From Christiangramia flava JLT2011 (lineage in GTDB: Bacteria; Bacteroidota; Bacteroidia; Flavobacteriales; Flavobacteriaceae): a stretch of DNA of 64,000 nt. The stretch lies in NCBI RefSeq assembly GCF_001951155.1, contig NZ_CP016359.1, forward strand, positions 2,194,001 through 2,258,000, written 5' to 3'. Below the pieces are notes generated by a model. That model made no database searches, had not been told where the DNA came from, and saw only the letters and a program-made list of their open reading frames with translations. A program made the position numbers and the translations under genes. Positions within the stretch are counted from its first letter, which is position 1. Every line of letters starts with the position of its first letter. Shown piece by piece: positions 52,436 through 61,096 of the stretch.

Positions 52436-55060
52436 TTAAAACTGTTGCCCAATTATAAAGTGTGTTTCCCATCCGTTAGGACCTTGTTGCCCCACAATTG
52501 GATCAAATCCGTATCCGAAGTCAATACCTAATAATCCAAATGTTGGCATAAAGATTCTCAAACCAAGACCAGCAGATCTGTTCAACTGAAATGGGTTGTA
52601 ATCTCTGAAATTGTCAAACGATGCACCAGCTTCCAAAAATGACAGGGCATAGATTGATGCCTGAGGTTTTAAGGTAATTGGGAAACGAAGTTCCAAAGAA
52701 TATTTATTATAGATCGTCGCACCATCGTCTCTGGCGTCCAGTGCACGGTCTATTGGTACGATAGACTGGTTAGGATACCCTCTCAGCTGAATGGTCTCAC
52801 GACCATCAAGGCTGTAAGCTCCAAGACCGTCTCCACCTACATAGAAACGTTCGAATGGAACAACGCCCCGATCTTTGTTATAGGCTCCAAGGAAACCGTA
52901 TTCGGCATGAGTTCTCAGAACCAGGTTGCTACTTGGTCCAAAACTGAAAAGAGTGTTGTACCAGTCTCCTGAAAATTTCACTTTGTAAAACTCCAGCCAG
53001 TTATATTTTTTCTGATCTACTTTCTGAGTGTCGGGAACTGAATTTTCAGCGGTCACCCTGTTTCCGTTATTATCGATCAAATTGCCATTATCATCACGTA
53101 GCTGGTAGTCGTCTTCATTTTCAAGATTTCCGTAATCTACCCCATTCCATAAAGAGTAAGGAGGTGTAAGCTTTGCGATAACGGAGAATTTGGAACCGGA
53201 AGTTGGGAAAATTGGGTTAACAGCGGTGTTATCCCTTGTGATCCCTAGCTGGTAGTACAGGTTATTGGAGAACCCGTCACCAAAAGTAAATAGCCCGGTA
53301 TTATAATTATTAAGATTGTATCGCTGGAAACCAATCGAATTGGAGATGGTTACGAACTGATCTGGTGAGGTAAGACGTTTTGCTAAACCAACACTCACTC
53401 CAAGGATATCAAAGCTTCTAGATTTATCAGCTTCACGGTTTACATAGTCGTATAAGAACTGCCTGGTATAGCTGAAAGAAGTACTCAAACTAACCGGTCT
53501 TTTCCCGCCTAACCATGGTTCTCTGAAAGATAGGCTATAAGTCTGGTAAAAAGTACTGGCCTGGGCTCTAAGAGAAAGACTCTGGCCATCTCCCATCGGG
53601 ATTGGGCGGTAGGCATCTTTATCAAATAATCCCTGTATTGAGAAGTTATTGAACGATAGTCCAAGGGTTCCTATAAAACCTCCACCACCGTAACCACCTT
53701 GCAGCTCGATCTGGCTCGCTCCGGCTTCAGTTACCTGGTATTCCAGGTCAACGGTTCCGGCTTGTGGATCAGGATTGATGATTTCCGGACTAAGATTTTC
53801 CGCATCAAAGAATCCAAGAGCTCCAAGTTCCCTGATTGTATTCACCACGGCTTCCTGGCTGTATTTTTGTCCTGGCTTGGTACGCATTTCACGATAGATC
53901 ACATGGTCTTTGGTCTTTGTGTTTCCAACAACCCTGATCTGGTCAAAATAAGTCTCTTTACCTTCGAGGATTCGTACCTCAAAGTCGATAGTGTCATTGT
54001 AAACATTTGTTTCCACAAGGTCTACCTGGGAGAACAGATACCCGTTATTCTGATAGGTGTTGGCAATCGAATTCTTATTTGGTTCACGGCTGTTCACGCG
54101 CTCATCCATCAGGACGCCATTGTATACGTCACCTTTGTCCAGTCCAAGCGTACGCTCCAGCTGGGCATCAGTAAAGGCTGCATTTCCAAGGAAGTTGATG
54201 TCGCCAATATAATATTGATCACCTTCTTCCACTTCAATTTTGATGGCAACATTTTTCTCGTCTTCTTTGATAAGGGTATCTGAAAGTATTCGTGCATCGC
54301 GGTAGCCATACTCCTTATAGCGGTCGATCAATTTTTTCTTGTCTTCTTCAAAATCACCCGGAACATACTTTGAGCGCTTCCAGAAACGGATGAGGTTCTT
54401 GCGCTTGGTATTTTTCAGGGCACCGCGCAGCTTCTTATCCTTCATTTTTTCGTTCCCCGTAAATTCAATGCTGGAAACTTTTACGCGCTCTCCCTTATCA
54501 ATATCAACAACCATATTAACCATGTTGCTATTGGCTTGTGCAGTGTCTTCGTATTTTCTGGTTCTTATTTCCGCAGAAGCATTCAAAAACCCGTCCTTTC
54601 GGTATTTATTGGCGATATAGTTCTGGGTCGTGGTGATGAGGTTTTCAGTGACTTTTGCGCCCGGTTTCAGGTCGTTTTCATCGATGAGCTCCTCTTTTTT
54701 ACCTTTTTTGATTCCGGTGAACTTCACCTCATGAAGAACGGGAACTTCTACCACTTCAATTTCAATATCGGCAACATTCCCTTCGATATTGGTGATATAT
54801 AAGTTCACATCGCTGAACAATTTGGTGTTCCAAAGTTTATTAATGATATCACTTGATTTTTGTCCTGGAAGGTAGATTTCGTCTCCCTTCTTCAGCCCCG
54901 TAAATGCGATAACGGTATTTTCTGAGTAGGTAGTAACACCTGAAACACTAATATCTCCAATCACATATTTCTGGGAATCACCGAGGGGTAGATCCTGGGC
55001 AGTAAGGGATAAAGAAATCAAAAAGAAAAGCGCAAAAAGTGTAATAGTCTTTCTTATCAT
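52436..55060 (-). CDS. bamA: BamA, outer-membrane protein assembly factor
   Basis: An 874-residue Omp85 protein. Signal peptide (MIRKTITLFALFFLIS..., cut near LTAQD), then five POTRA-like domains to about residue 440 and a 16-strand barrel with the end HFIIGQQF. It inserts beta-barrel proteins into the outer membrane. I start at ATG 55060; the frame reaches 55234 but that part overlaps uppS. The order uppS-bamA-skp-skp next to porG on one strand matches the Porphyromonas gingivalis order as I recall it. Confidence 0.97.
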   Translation of the reverse strand: MIRKTITLFALFFLISLSLTAQDLPLGDSQKYVIGDISVSGVTTYSENTVIAFTGLKKGDEIYLPGQKSSDIINKLWNTKLFSDVNLYITNIEGNVADIEIEVVEVPVLHEVKFTGIKKGKKEELIDENDLKPGAKVTENLITTTQNYIANKYRKDGFLNASAEIRTRKYEDTAQANSNMVNMVVDIDKGERVKVSSIEFTGNEKMKDKKLRGALKNTKRKNLIRFWKRSKYVPGDFEEDKKKLIDRYKEYGYRDARILSDTLIKEDEKNVAIKIEVEEGDQYYIGDINFLGNAAFTDAQLERTLGLDKGDVYNGVLMDERVNSREPNKNSIANTYQNNGYLFSQVDLVETNVYNDTIDFEVRILEGKETYFDQIRVVGNTKTKDHVIYREMRTKPGQKYSQEAVVNTIRELGALGFFDAENLSPEIINPDPQAGTVDLEYQVTEAGASQIELQGGYGGGGFIGTLGLSFNNFSIQGLFDKDAYRPIPMGDGQSLSLRAQASTFYQTYSLSFREPWLGGKRPVSLSTSFSYTRQFLYDYVNREADKSRSFDILGVSVGLAKRLTSPDQFVTISNSIGFQRYNLNNYNTGLFTFGDGFSNNLYYQLGITRDNTAVNPIFPTSGSKFSVIAKLTPPYSLWNGVDYGNLENEDDYQLRDDNGNLIDNNGNRVTAENSVPDTQKVDQKKYNWLEFYKVKFSGDWYNTLFSFGPSSNLVLRTHAEYGFLGAYNKDRGVVPFERFYVGGDGLGAYSLDGRETIQLRGYPNQSIVPIDRALDARDDGATIYNKYSLELRFPITLKPQASIYALSFLEAGASFDNFRDYNPFQLNRSAGLGLRIFMPTFGLLGIDFGYGFDPIVGQQGPNGWETHFIIGQQF

Positions 55061-55067
55061 CAATGCA

Positions 55068-55808
55068 CTAGCTGAGTTGCTCACTGGTTTTTCCAAATCG
55101 TCTTTCTCTGTTTTGATAATTGTGAATAGCCTCGAAAAGATCTTCTCTTCGGTAATCTGGCCATAGTTTTTTTGTAAAATACAATTCTGCATAGGCGATT
55201 TGCCAAAGCAGGAAATTGCTGATTCGCTGTTCACCGCTGGTCCTGATCAGCAGGTCCACATCGGGTAAATTGCGGGTGTAAAGATGCTCATTTATAAGCT
55301 TATCGTCAACATCCTGGGCTGATATTTCCCCATTTTTGACCTTTGAGGCGATCGTCCTGATGCAATGTGTAAGCTCTTCCCTGCTGCCATAACTCAGGGC
55401 AAGGCTAAGGGTCATACGTTTGTTGCCGCTGGTTTTTTCGATCACATCGGTTAATTCTTTCTGAGCTTTCTTCGGAAGACTGGCAAGATTACCAATAGAA
55501 TGAAGTCGAATATCGTTATCCTGAAGGGTTTTGATCTCTTTTTTAAGAGAAGAAACCAGTAAACGCATCAGGGTGTCGACCTCGAGTTTCGGGCGGTTCC
55601 AGTTTTCCGTAGAAAAGGCATACAGGGTTAGATTGGGAACTCCCAGTTCTGCGCAGCCTTCCACCACATCACGAACGGCTTTAGTGCCTTCTTCGTGCCC
55701 GGACGCTCTTAAAAAACCTTTTTGCTTGGCCCACCTGCCATTGCCATCCATAATGATCGCAATGTGAGCGGGGAGCTTTTGAAGGTCAATGTTTTCTTTA
55801 TAGTTCAT
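55068..55808 (-). CDS. uppS: Undecaprenyl diphosphate synthase
   Basis: A 246-residue cis-prenyltransferase. IAIIMDGNGRWAKQKG contains the catalytic Asp; LYAFSTENWNRP and LIRTSGEQRISNFLLWQ are the conserved substrate-binding segments. It makes the C55 lipid carrier for peptidoglycan and polysaccharide export. It lies seven bases before bamA and directly abuts porG (no gap), so the unit is tightly coupled. Confidence 0.97.
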   Translation of the reverse strand: MNYKENIDLQKLPAHIAIIMDGNGRWAKQKGFLRASGHEEGTKAVRDVVEGCAELGVPNLTLYAFSTENWNRPKLEVDTLMRLLVSSLKKEIKTLQDNDIRLHSIGNLASLPKKAQKELTDVIEKTSGNKRMTLSLALSYGSREELTHCIRTIASKVKNGEISAQDVDDKLINEHLYTRNLPDVDLLIRTSGEQRISNFLLWQIAYAELYFTKKLWPDYRREDLFEAIHNYQNRERRFGKTSEQLS

Positions 55809-56507
55809 TTAAAAGCAATAACAAGGTTTGCGCCCAAATGTGAACGTAAAACTTACACCGGTAAACACGTACCAGTCATTTGTATTCCGGTTACCGAATT
55901 CTATTTTTGGATCACGTCTTCCAAGATACTCTTCCGGCCAGCTGCCGTCCAGGTTATCGGTAAACGTATATCGCGCCCCGATTTCGAGACCGCCAATAAT
56001 ATGTTCGGTAATCGCTTCTTTATAACCTACCACCATCGGGATCGCAAAATCCCAGTTGGTCCCTTCATTAGAAAGTTTTCCATTTCGACCATCCTTGAGA
56101 TACACATGGTCTGCCCTGAAATAGGTGATCCCGGTGTAAACATATGGCGTGCTTTGCGGCAGTTCGTCGCTCAGGTCAAACTCAAAAAAATTGAATTCTA
56201 TTCCGAGGGAAGCTTCCGCAATACTATTCTGAAAAGAATAGCCTCGCTGCTGTCTACGGGTATCGTCAGACTTGGCATCATCAGCACTGATCTTCGCGTA
56301 ATTGAGCGAAAACCGAATGGCATGACGGGGGCTGCGATTCCATTTTGTCAAAAAACCAACTACGGGTTCATTGGGCAAAATATAATATGTTCGACCTACG
56401 TCACCTATAAAATTGGAGCCACCGGCAAATGCTCCTAGCTCAAACTGCTGGGAACGCATACTCGTCGTAAAAAATGCCATAACTACAAAAGCAATTAGGT
56501 ACCTCAT
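55809..56507 (-). CDS. porG: PorG-like (DUF6089) type IX secretion outer-membrane protein
   Basis: A 232-residue protein with a signal peptide (ending near MRSQQF) and an eight-strand-like barrel starting FELGAFAGGSNFIGDVGRT, a start typical of DUF6089. It ends in an aromatic-rich FTFGRKPCYCF with two Cys. PorG is an outer-membrane subunit needed for type IX secretion; its location beside uppS-bamA-skp supports the call. It has its own promoter upstream and its stop is the base before the uppS start. Confidence 0.85.
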   Translation of the reverse strand: MRYLIAFVVMAFFTTSMRSQQFELGAFAGGSNFIGDVGRTYYILPNEPVVGFLTKWNRSPRHAIRFSLNYAKISADDAKSDDTRRQQRGYSFQNSIAEASLGIEFNFFEFDLSDELPQSTPYVYTGITYFRADHVYLKDGRNGKLSNEGTNWDFAIPMVVGYKEAITEHIIGGLEIGARYTFTDNLDGSWPEEYLGRRDPKIEFGNRNTNDWYVFTGVSFTFTFGRKPCYCF

Positions 56508-56524
56508 AGGTTTTCAAAAGTTTG

Positions 56525-56553
56525 CAAATATAACAATTCTGTTTGCTCTGCAA
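56525..56553 (-). promoter_or_regulatory. Promoter for the porG-uppS-bamA-ompH unit
   Basis: On the minus strand TTG (56553-56551), an 18-base spacer and TATATTTG (56532-56525) fit the Bacteroidota promoter form, ending 17 bases before the porG ATG. It is a sound candidate for driving five genes. Confidence 0.6.
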
Positions 56554-56607
56554 TAATTTGAGCAGATTTGTACATGACTATAAACAGTTTTTGAAAGTTT
56601 TTATTGC

Positions 56608-57492
56608 TTAATTCCGCTTATCTTCTCCCCATAAAAGTTTTTTTCGGAGAGTATTCAGGAAACTGTCCTGTTGCAGTTCCACGAAATTGACGGTGTAGGG
56701 AGCTTTCTTAATGATGATTTCGGTCTCATTTTCAAGCGTGGCAATTCGGGAGTCCATGGAGACCAGGTGGGAGTTTTCCCTTCCGGAAACCTTTAATTTA
56801 ATCACGGTATGATCTTTAATCACCAGGGGCCGCGCATTCAGGTTATGAGGCGCGATTGGCGTGATCACCAAAGAATCGGTATCAGGTATAATGACCGGCC
56901 CGCCGCAACTCAGCGAGTAACCGGTAGAACCTGTTGGCGTGGCAATAATTAGCCCATCAGCCCAGTAAGATGTTAGAAACTGGTCGTCCAGCCAGGTTTC
57001 CACGGTGATCATGGAGGTGGTGTTCTTTCGGCTTACGGCAATTTCATTCAACGCGATATTTGAATAGATCTCGTCTTCGCTTTCCGGGTTGGTTGCAATA
57101 CTTAAGACCGATCTTGGCGATAAAGCGAAATTTTTATTCAGTATTTCGTCGATGGTTTCAGGAATCTGTTCCTTTTGAATGGTCGCCAGGAAACCCAGCC
57201 GCCCGGTGTTAATTCCAACGATGGGAATGTCCAGGTTCCTGATGTAATTGATCGATTTCAGGATAGTTCCATCCCCGCCAATGCAAAAAAACAGCTCAAA
57301 AGAGTTGTCCAGTTCCTCAAAGGCCTTGAATCTCGGGTAATCTTTGGTAATGGTCTTATTTTCCTGAATGAGTCCCAGGAAATCTTCCTCAATATGAACT
57401 TCGATGTTTTTCTGGTCCAGTATTTCCAGCAGCTGCCCGATATATTCAGCTGCGTTGGGATGGTAAAACTGCCCGTAAATGCCGATTTTCAT
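56608..57492 (-). CDS. nadK: NAD kinase
   Basis: A 294-residue NAD kinase: CIGGDGTILKS holds the GGDGT motif, then GRLGFLATI, and the second conserved region TGSTGYSLSCGGP, with the end RENSHLVSMDSR. It phosphorylates NAD to NADP. It starts two bases after the CBS-protein stop, so these two are an operon, and lies 100 bases upstream of porG's promoter region. Confidence 0.97.
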   Translation of the reverse strand: MKIGIYGQFYHPNAAEYIGQLLEILDQKNIEVHIEEDFLGLIQENKTITKDYPRFKAFEELDNSFELFFCIGGDGTILKSINYIRNLDIPIVGINTGRLGFLATIQKEQIPETIDEILNKNFALSPRSVLSIATNPESEDEIYSNIALNEIAVSRKNTTSMITVETWLDDQFLTSYWADGLIIATPTGSTGYSLSCGGPVIIPDTDSLVITPIAPHNLNARPLVIKDHTVIKLKVSGRENSHLVSMDSRIATLENETEIIIKKAPYTVNFVELQQDSFLNTLRKKLLWGEDKRN

Positions 57493-57494
57493 AC

Positions 57495-58151
57495 TTATAT
57501 ATTAAGGTATTTGTCCAGATATTTGGAACGGTCTTTCAGGTTTTTATTGAAGGTGTCTTCCTGGTGTTCTGAAATGATGATGTAACCATATCTTCGGAAG
57601 GACTGAATGATCTCATTCATTCCGGAAGGGCTGATCTTCATGGTGATCTGCGCCATATCATTTTCAATTTTGGAAATAAACGATCCCAGAATATGGGCGT
57701 TGTTCGATTCCACGATTTGTGAAATTTCACTGAATGAATAGTCTTTAAATGCCTTTTCTATCACTAAAATATTTCCGCTTTCGCTTAAAAATGGTGTTTC
57801 ATTGAATAAGGTCATGATCTCGCTCAGTTCGAGGTATCCCAGGTAGTGGTTTTCTTCATCCAGCACCGGCATGATATTGCTGCTGTTCTGCGCAAAAGCT
57901 TCCAGCGTGTCCAGCCAGTAATTGGTGTCGCGGGTAAAAAAACCTTCCAAAGCGTAACGATAATCATCGATGCTTTTGTTGGCCTCAAAACAGCGAACGT
58001 CATTTTCAGAAATACAGCCAAGATAAATACCATCACTTTCCACCGGCAAATGCGTGTAAGTAAGCTCGTTGAAAAGCAGTTTGATCTCGCCGATCTTCAT
58101 GTGCGGATTTAAGATTTCAACATCGTTCAGTATGTATTCTGTCAGGCTCAT
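57495..58151 (-). CDS. CBS-domain protein
   Basis: A 218-residue protein with paired CBS motifs (residues ~1-60 with IKLLFNELTYTHLPV and ~70-130 with NSSNIMPVLDEENHYLGYL) and a C-terminal ACT-like region (~140-218, IVESNNAHILGSFIS). CBS pairs often bind adenine nucleotides. With nadK immediately downstream, a nucleotide-sensing role is a reasonable guess. I start at ATG 58151; the 14 upstream codons have no family match. Confidence 0.88.
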   Translation of the reverse strand: MSLTEYILNDVEILNPHMKIGEIKLLFNELTYTHLPVESDGIYLGCISENDVRCFEANKSIDDYRYALEGFFTRDTNYWLDTLEAFAQNSSNIMPVLDEENHYLGYLELSEIMTLFNETPFLSESGNILVIEKAFKDYSFSEISQIVESNNAHILGSFISKIENDMAQITMKISPSGMNEIIQSFRRYGYIIISEHQEDTFNKNLKDRSKYLDKYLNI

Positions 58152-58204
58152 AATCTCTCTCCTTTTCTGCAAATTAATCAAAATAATATTCAATCAAGCC
58201 GCGG

Positions 58205-58220
58205 TAGCTTTGTATTTTTG
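58205..58220 (+). promoter_or_regulatory. Possible double -7 box for pdxJ
   Basis: Two adjacent TAnnTTTG matches, TAGCTTTG (58205-58212) and TATTTTTG (58213-58220), lie 20-28 bases before the pdxJ ATG. Neither has a clear -33 TTTG, so only one or none may be used. Confidence 0.4.
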
Positions 58221-58239
58221 TTAATAAAAACACATTCTA

Positions 58240-58953
58240 ATGACAAAATTAAGCGTCAATATCAATAAGATCGCAACCTTGAGAAATGCCCGTGGCGGGG
58301 ATGTGCCTAATGTAGTGGAAGCTGCCAGGAAAATCGAATCTTTTGGAGCTCAGGGAATCACGGTTCACCCAAGACCAGATGAGCGTCATATTCGGTACCA
58401 GGATGTTCGCGACCTGAAACCGGTTCTTACTACCGAGTTTAATATTGAAGGAAAACCCATACAGCAATTCACCAATTTGGTGCTGGAAGTAAAACCTGCG
58501 CAGGTTACCCTGGTTCCAGATGCTGAAGACGCCATTACCTCGAACGCCGGTTGGGATACCATAAAATACGAGAGCTATTTAAAAGAGGTGATTTCAGAGT
58601 TTCAAAAACATGGGATTAGAACCTCCATTTTCGTGGATGCTGACAAAAAAATGATCGAGGGTGCGGCAAAAACCGGAACTGACAGGATTGAATTATATAC
58701 CGAGCAGTTCGCTACCGATTTTGCCAAAGGGAAGGAAGATTCCGCAAAAGCCTATGCTGAATGTGCCGGCCTGGCCCATGAACTTGGACTGGAAATCAAT
58801 GCCGGGCACGATCTGTCTCTCGATAATATCGAGTATTTCAAGAAAGCTGTTCCGCACTTGGCTGAGGTGAGCATTGGGCACGCACTCATTTCTGAAGCGC
58901 TATTCATGGGGCTTGAAAAAACCATTCAGCAATATTTGAAATTTTTGAAATAG
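58240..58953 (+). CDS. pdxJ: PdxJ, pyridoxine 5'-phosphate synthase
   Basis: A 237-residue TIM-barrel enzyme: [24 protein letters not shown] and the end [15 protein letters not shown] are diagnostic. It condenses 1-deoxyxylulose 5-phosphate with 3-amino-2-oxopropyl phosphate in vitamin B6 synthesis. It stops immediately before the ATG of the next gene, so the two form an operon. The first gene of the plus-strand block after the minus-strand envelope cluster. Confidence 0.97.
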   Translation: MTKLSVNINKIATLRNARGGDVPNVVEAARKIESFGAQGITVHPRPDERHIRYQDVRDLKPVLTTEFNIEGKPIQQFTNLVLEVKPAQVTLVPDAEDAITSNAGWDTIKYESYLKEVISEFQKHGIRTSIFVDADKKMIEGAAKTGTDRIELYTEQFATDFAKGKEDSAKAYAECAGLAHELGLEINAGHDLSLDNIEYFKKAVPHLAEVSIGHALISEALFMGLEKTIQQYLKFLK

Positions 58954-59715
58954 ATGAAATTACATTCAACGATACTTGGTGAGGGCAAACCTTTTGTGAT
59001 TTTGCATGGGTTTCTGGGGATGAGTGATAACTGGAAAACGGTAGGAAAACATCTGGCTGAAAAGGGTTTTGAGGTGCACCTGGTCGACCAGCGGAATCAT
59101 GGTAAAAGTCCGCACAGCGTGGAGTTTTCTTACCAGTTGCTGGCAGAAGATCTCGTGGCTTACTCCCAGGAACACCAGTTGGAAAAGATCATTTTGATGG
59201 GACATTCCATGGGAGGTAAAACGGCAATGCTTGCAGCCTGTGAAAATGAAGAGTTGATCGAAAAGCTGATCGTGGTTGATATCGCGCCCAAGTACTACGC
59301 ACCACACCACCAGCAGATCCTGAAAGGGCTAACGGCGCTCGATGACGCTAAACTCACTTCCCGCGGTGATGCGGAAGATTTTCTTGCAGAATATATTCCG
59401 CAAACAGGTGTTCGCTTATTTCTGCTGAAAAATCTTTATTGGAAAACCAAGGAGCAATTGTCTTTAAAATTAAATCTCGATTCGCTCAAGGAGAATATTG
59501 AGAATATCGGCGAAGCACTTCCAGAGGGTAACTCCTACAGTGGCCCGGCACTGTTCATCAAAGGAGCAAATTCAGATTATATCGAGAAAACGGATGAATT
59601 GAATATCCGCACGATATTTCCGAAGGCCAGTTTTGTGACTATTAAAGATGCTGGTCACTGGGTTCACGCTGAAAAGATGGAGGCCTTTCTGGCTACCATT
59701 CTGCAATTTGTTTAA
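58954..59715 (+). CDS. Alpha/beta hydrolase (YbfF-like)
   Basis: A 253-residue hydrolase: oxyanion segment VILHGFLG, nucleophile elbow GHSMGG with Ser, and late DAGHWVHAEK with the catalytic His. No signal peptide, so cytosolic. The group acts on thioesters or esters in E. coli (YbfF), but substrate is unclear here. It starts one base after the pdxJ stop. Co-transcription with pdxJ is likely only of convenience. Confidence 0.92.
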   Translation: MKLHSTILGEGKPFVILHGFLGMSDNWKTVGKHLAEKGFEVHLVDQRNHGKSPHSVEFSYQLLAEDLVAYSQEHQLEKIILMGHSMGGKTAMLAACENEELIEKLIVVDIAPKYYAPHHQQILKGLTALDDAKLTSRGDAEDFLAEYIPQTGVRLFLLKNLYWKTKEQLSLKLNLDSLKENIENIGEALPEGNSYSGPALFIKGANSDYIEKTDELNIRTIFPKASFVTIKDAGHWVHAEKMEAFLATILQFV

Positions 59716-59727
59716 ATTCTTTCTAAA

Positions 59728-59749
59728 TTTATTATGTATGCATAATAAA
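59728..59749. repeat. Inverted repeat after the hydrolase gene
   Basis: TTTATTATG (59728-59736) and CATAATAAA (59741-59749) are perfect inverted copies around TATG. All A/T rich. It may be an operator for the fadL-like gene or a weak terminator for the hydrolase; no T-run follows. Confidence 0.4.
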
Positions 59750-59762
59750 ATTGTAGGAATTG

Positions 59763-59792
59763 TTGCGTAATATCCAATTTATGCTATTTTTG
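59763..59792 (+). promoter_or_regulatory. Promoter for the OmpP1/FadL gene
   Basis: TTG (59763-59765), a 19-base spacer and TATTTTTG (59785-59792) match the Bacteroidota promoter form, giving a leader of about 40 bases. Confidence 0.65.
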
Positions 59793-59836
59793 ACCGTAGT
59801 ATTTTAACACATATTAAATCTAATCCTAACAAAATT

Positions 59837-61087
59837 ATGAAAAGACTATTTTTACTTGGCCTTTTGATCCTGGCCACAGCCTCGACCTATGCCGGTGGTT
59901 ACCGCGTAAGTCTGCAGGGGCAGCGCTCGCTGGCCATGGGGCACACGGGGGTTGCTGTGGTGAACAATGCGGAGCTGGCCTTCTTCAACCCGGCCGGGTT
60001 GGTATATCTGGAAAATAAGATAAATGCAGCCGTAGGGGTTAGTGCTGTATTTTCTGATGTTGTATGGCAAAATGAACAGTATGGAGAATTTGCCAGAACA
60101 GATAGTCCTGTGGGAACGCCTTTTTATGCGTACTTCTCTTACAAATTGAGCGATAAATTCACCCTTGGTTTTGCGGCGTATACACCTTACGGTAGTAGCG
60201 TGGAATGGCCAACCGACTGGGCGGGATCGCACCTTATCAATAACATCGACCTGAAAGCGATTTATGTTCAGGCGCTTGCTTCTTATAAGATCAGCGACAA
60301 ATTATCTGTGGGAGCAGGGCCAATCTATGTAAACGGTTCAGTAAATTTCAACAGGAACCTGAGCAGAAACCTGACCGATCTGGAAGGGAATCGTTCTAAT
60401 GTAACCGTGGAAGCCAAAGGGGTACACGCTTTTGGGTGGTCTGCCGGCTTAATGTATAGCCCAATCGACAGCCTGAGAATTGGAGTAAATTACCGTTCAG
60501 AAATTACCATGAAAGCAGAAGATGGTTCAGCAGATTTTATGAATGTGCCAAATTCGCCATTAACCCCGTTCAACGATACTACTTTCGATGCGGAGCTTCC
60601 GCTGCCAGCTGAATTAACTGTTGGACTTTCTTACCAGCTGAATGAAAAATGGCTTTTTGCCTTTGATTATAACAGGACTTTCTGGGATACTTACGAGTCA
60701 TTAGACCTTGATTTTGCTGATCCAAATATCCCCGACTCTAAAAACCCGAGAAATTACAAGAATTCTTCGATCTACCGTTTGGGGCTTCAGTACACCGCCA
60801 ATGAAACGTTCCAGTTGAGAGCAGGTTATTACTTCGATCAGTCGCCTGTACAATCAGGATATTTTGCGCCAGAGACTCCGCGTAATGATTCGAATAACTT
60901 TACCGGCGGATTGTCTATTAACGTAACCGATAAGGTTGCGATCGATGCCGCTTTCCTTTACAGCCGTTTTGAAGAAGTAGACGAATCGTATGATTATTAC
61001 CAGGAAAACGGCCAGAATGTGTCATTCGGTGGAACTTACAAGTCCAGTGCTTTTGTGCCAGGTCTCGGTGTAACCATAAAAATTTAA
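59837..61087 (+). CDS. OmpP1/FadL-family outer-membrane transporter
   Basis: A 416-residue protein with a signal peptide (cut near TYAGG), then the family start GGYRVSLQGQRSLAMGHTGVA and NNAELAFFNPAGL. The rest is beta-barrel strands and ends in FVPGLGVTIKI. FadL proteins pass long-chain fatty acids or other hydrophobic compounds across the outer membrane. It is followed after nine bases by an SGNH lipoprotein, so the pair is an operon that may release and import lipids. Confidence 0.93.
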   Translation: MKRLFLLGLLILATASTYAGGYRVSLQGQRSLAMGHTGVAVVNNAELAFFNPAGLVYLENKINAAVGVSAVFSDVVWQNEQYGEFARTDSPVGTPFYAYFSYKLSDKFTLGFAAYTPYGSSVEWPTDWAGSHLINNIDLKAIYVQALASYKISDKLSVGAGPIYVNGSVNFNRNLSRNLTDLEGNRSNVTVEAKGVHAFGWSAGLMYSPIDSLRIGVNYRSEITMKAEDGSADFMNVPNSPLTPFNDTTFDAELPLPAELTVGLSYQLNEKWLFAFDYNRTFWDTYESLDLDFADPNIPDSKNPRNYKNSSIYRLGLQYTANETFQLRAGYYFDQSPVQSGYFAPETPRNDSNNFTGGLSINVTDKVAIDAAFLYSRFEEVDESYDYYQENGQNVSFGGTYKSSAFVPGLGVTIKI

Positions 61088-61096
61088 TTTGAAGAA

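Noticed and set aside
55061..55234. Longer N-terminus for BamA
   Set aside because: Lies within uppS and would precede a perfect signal peptide that begins at ATG 55060.
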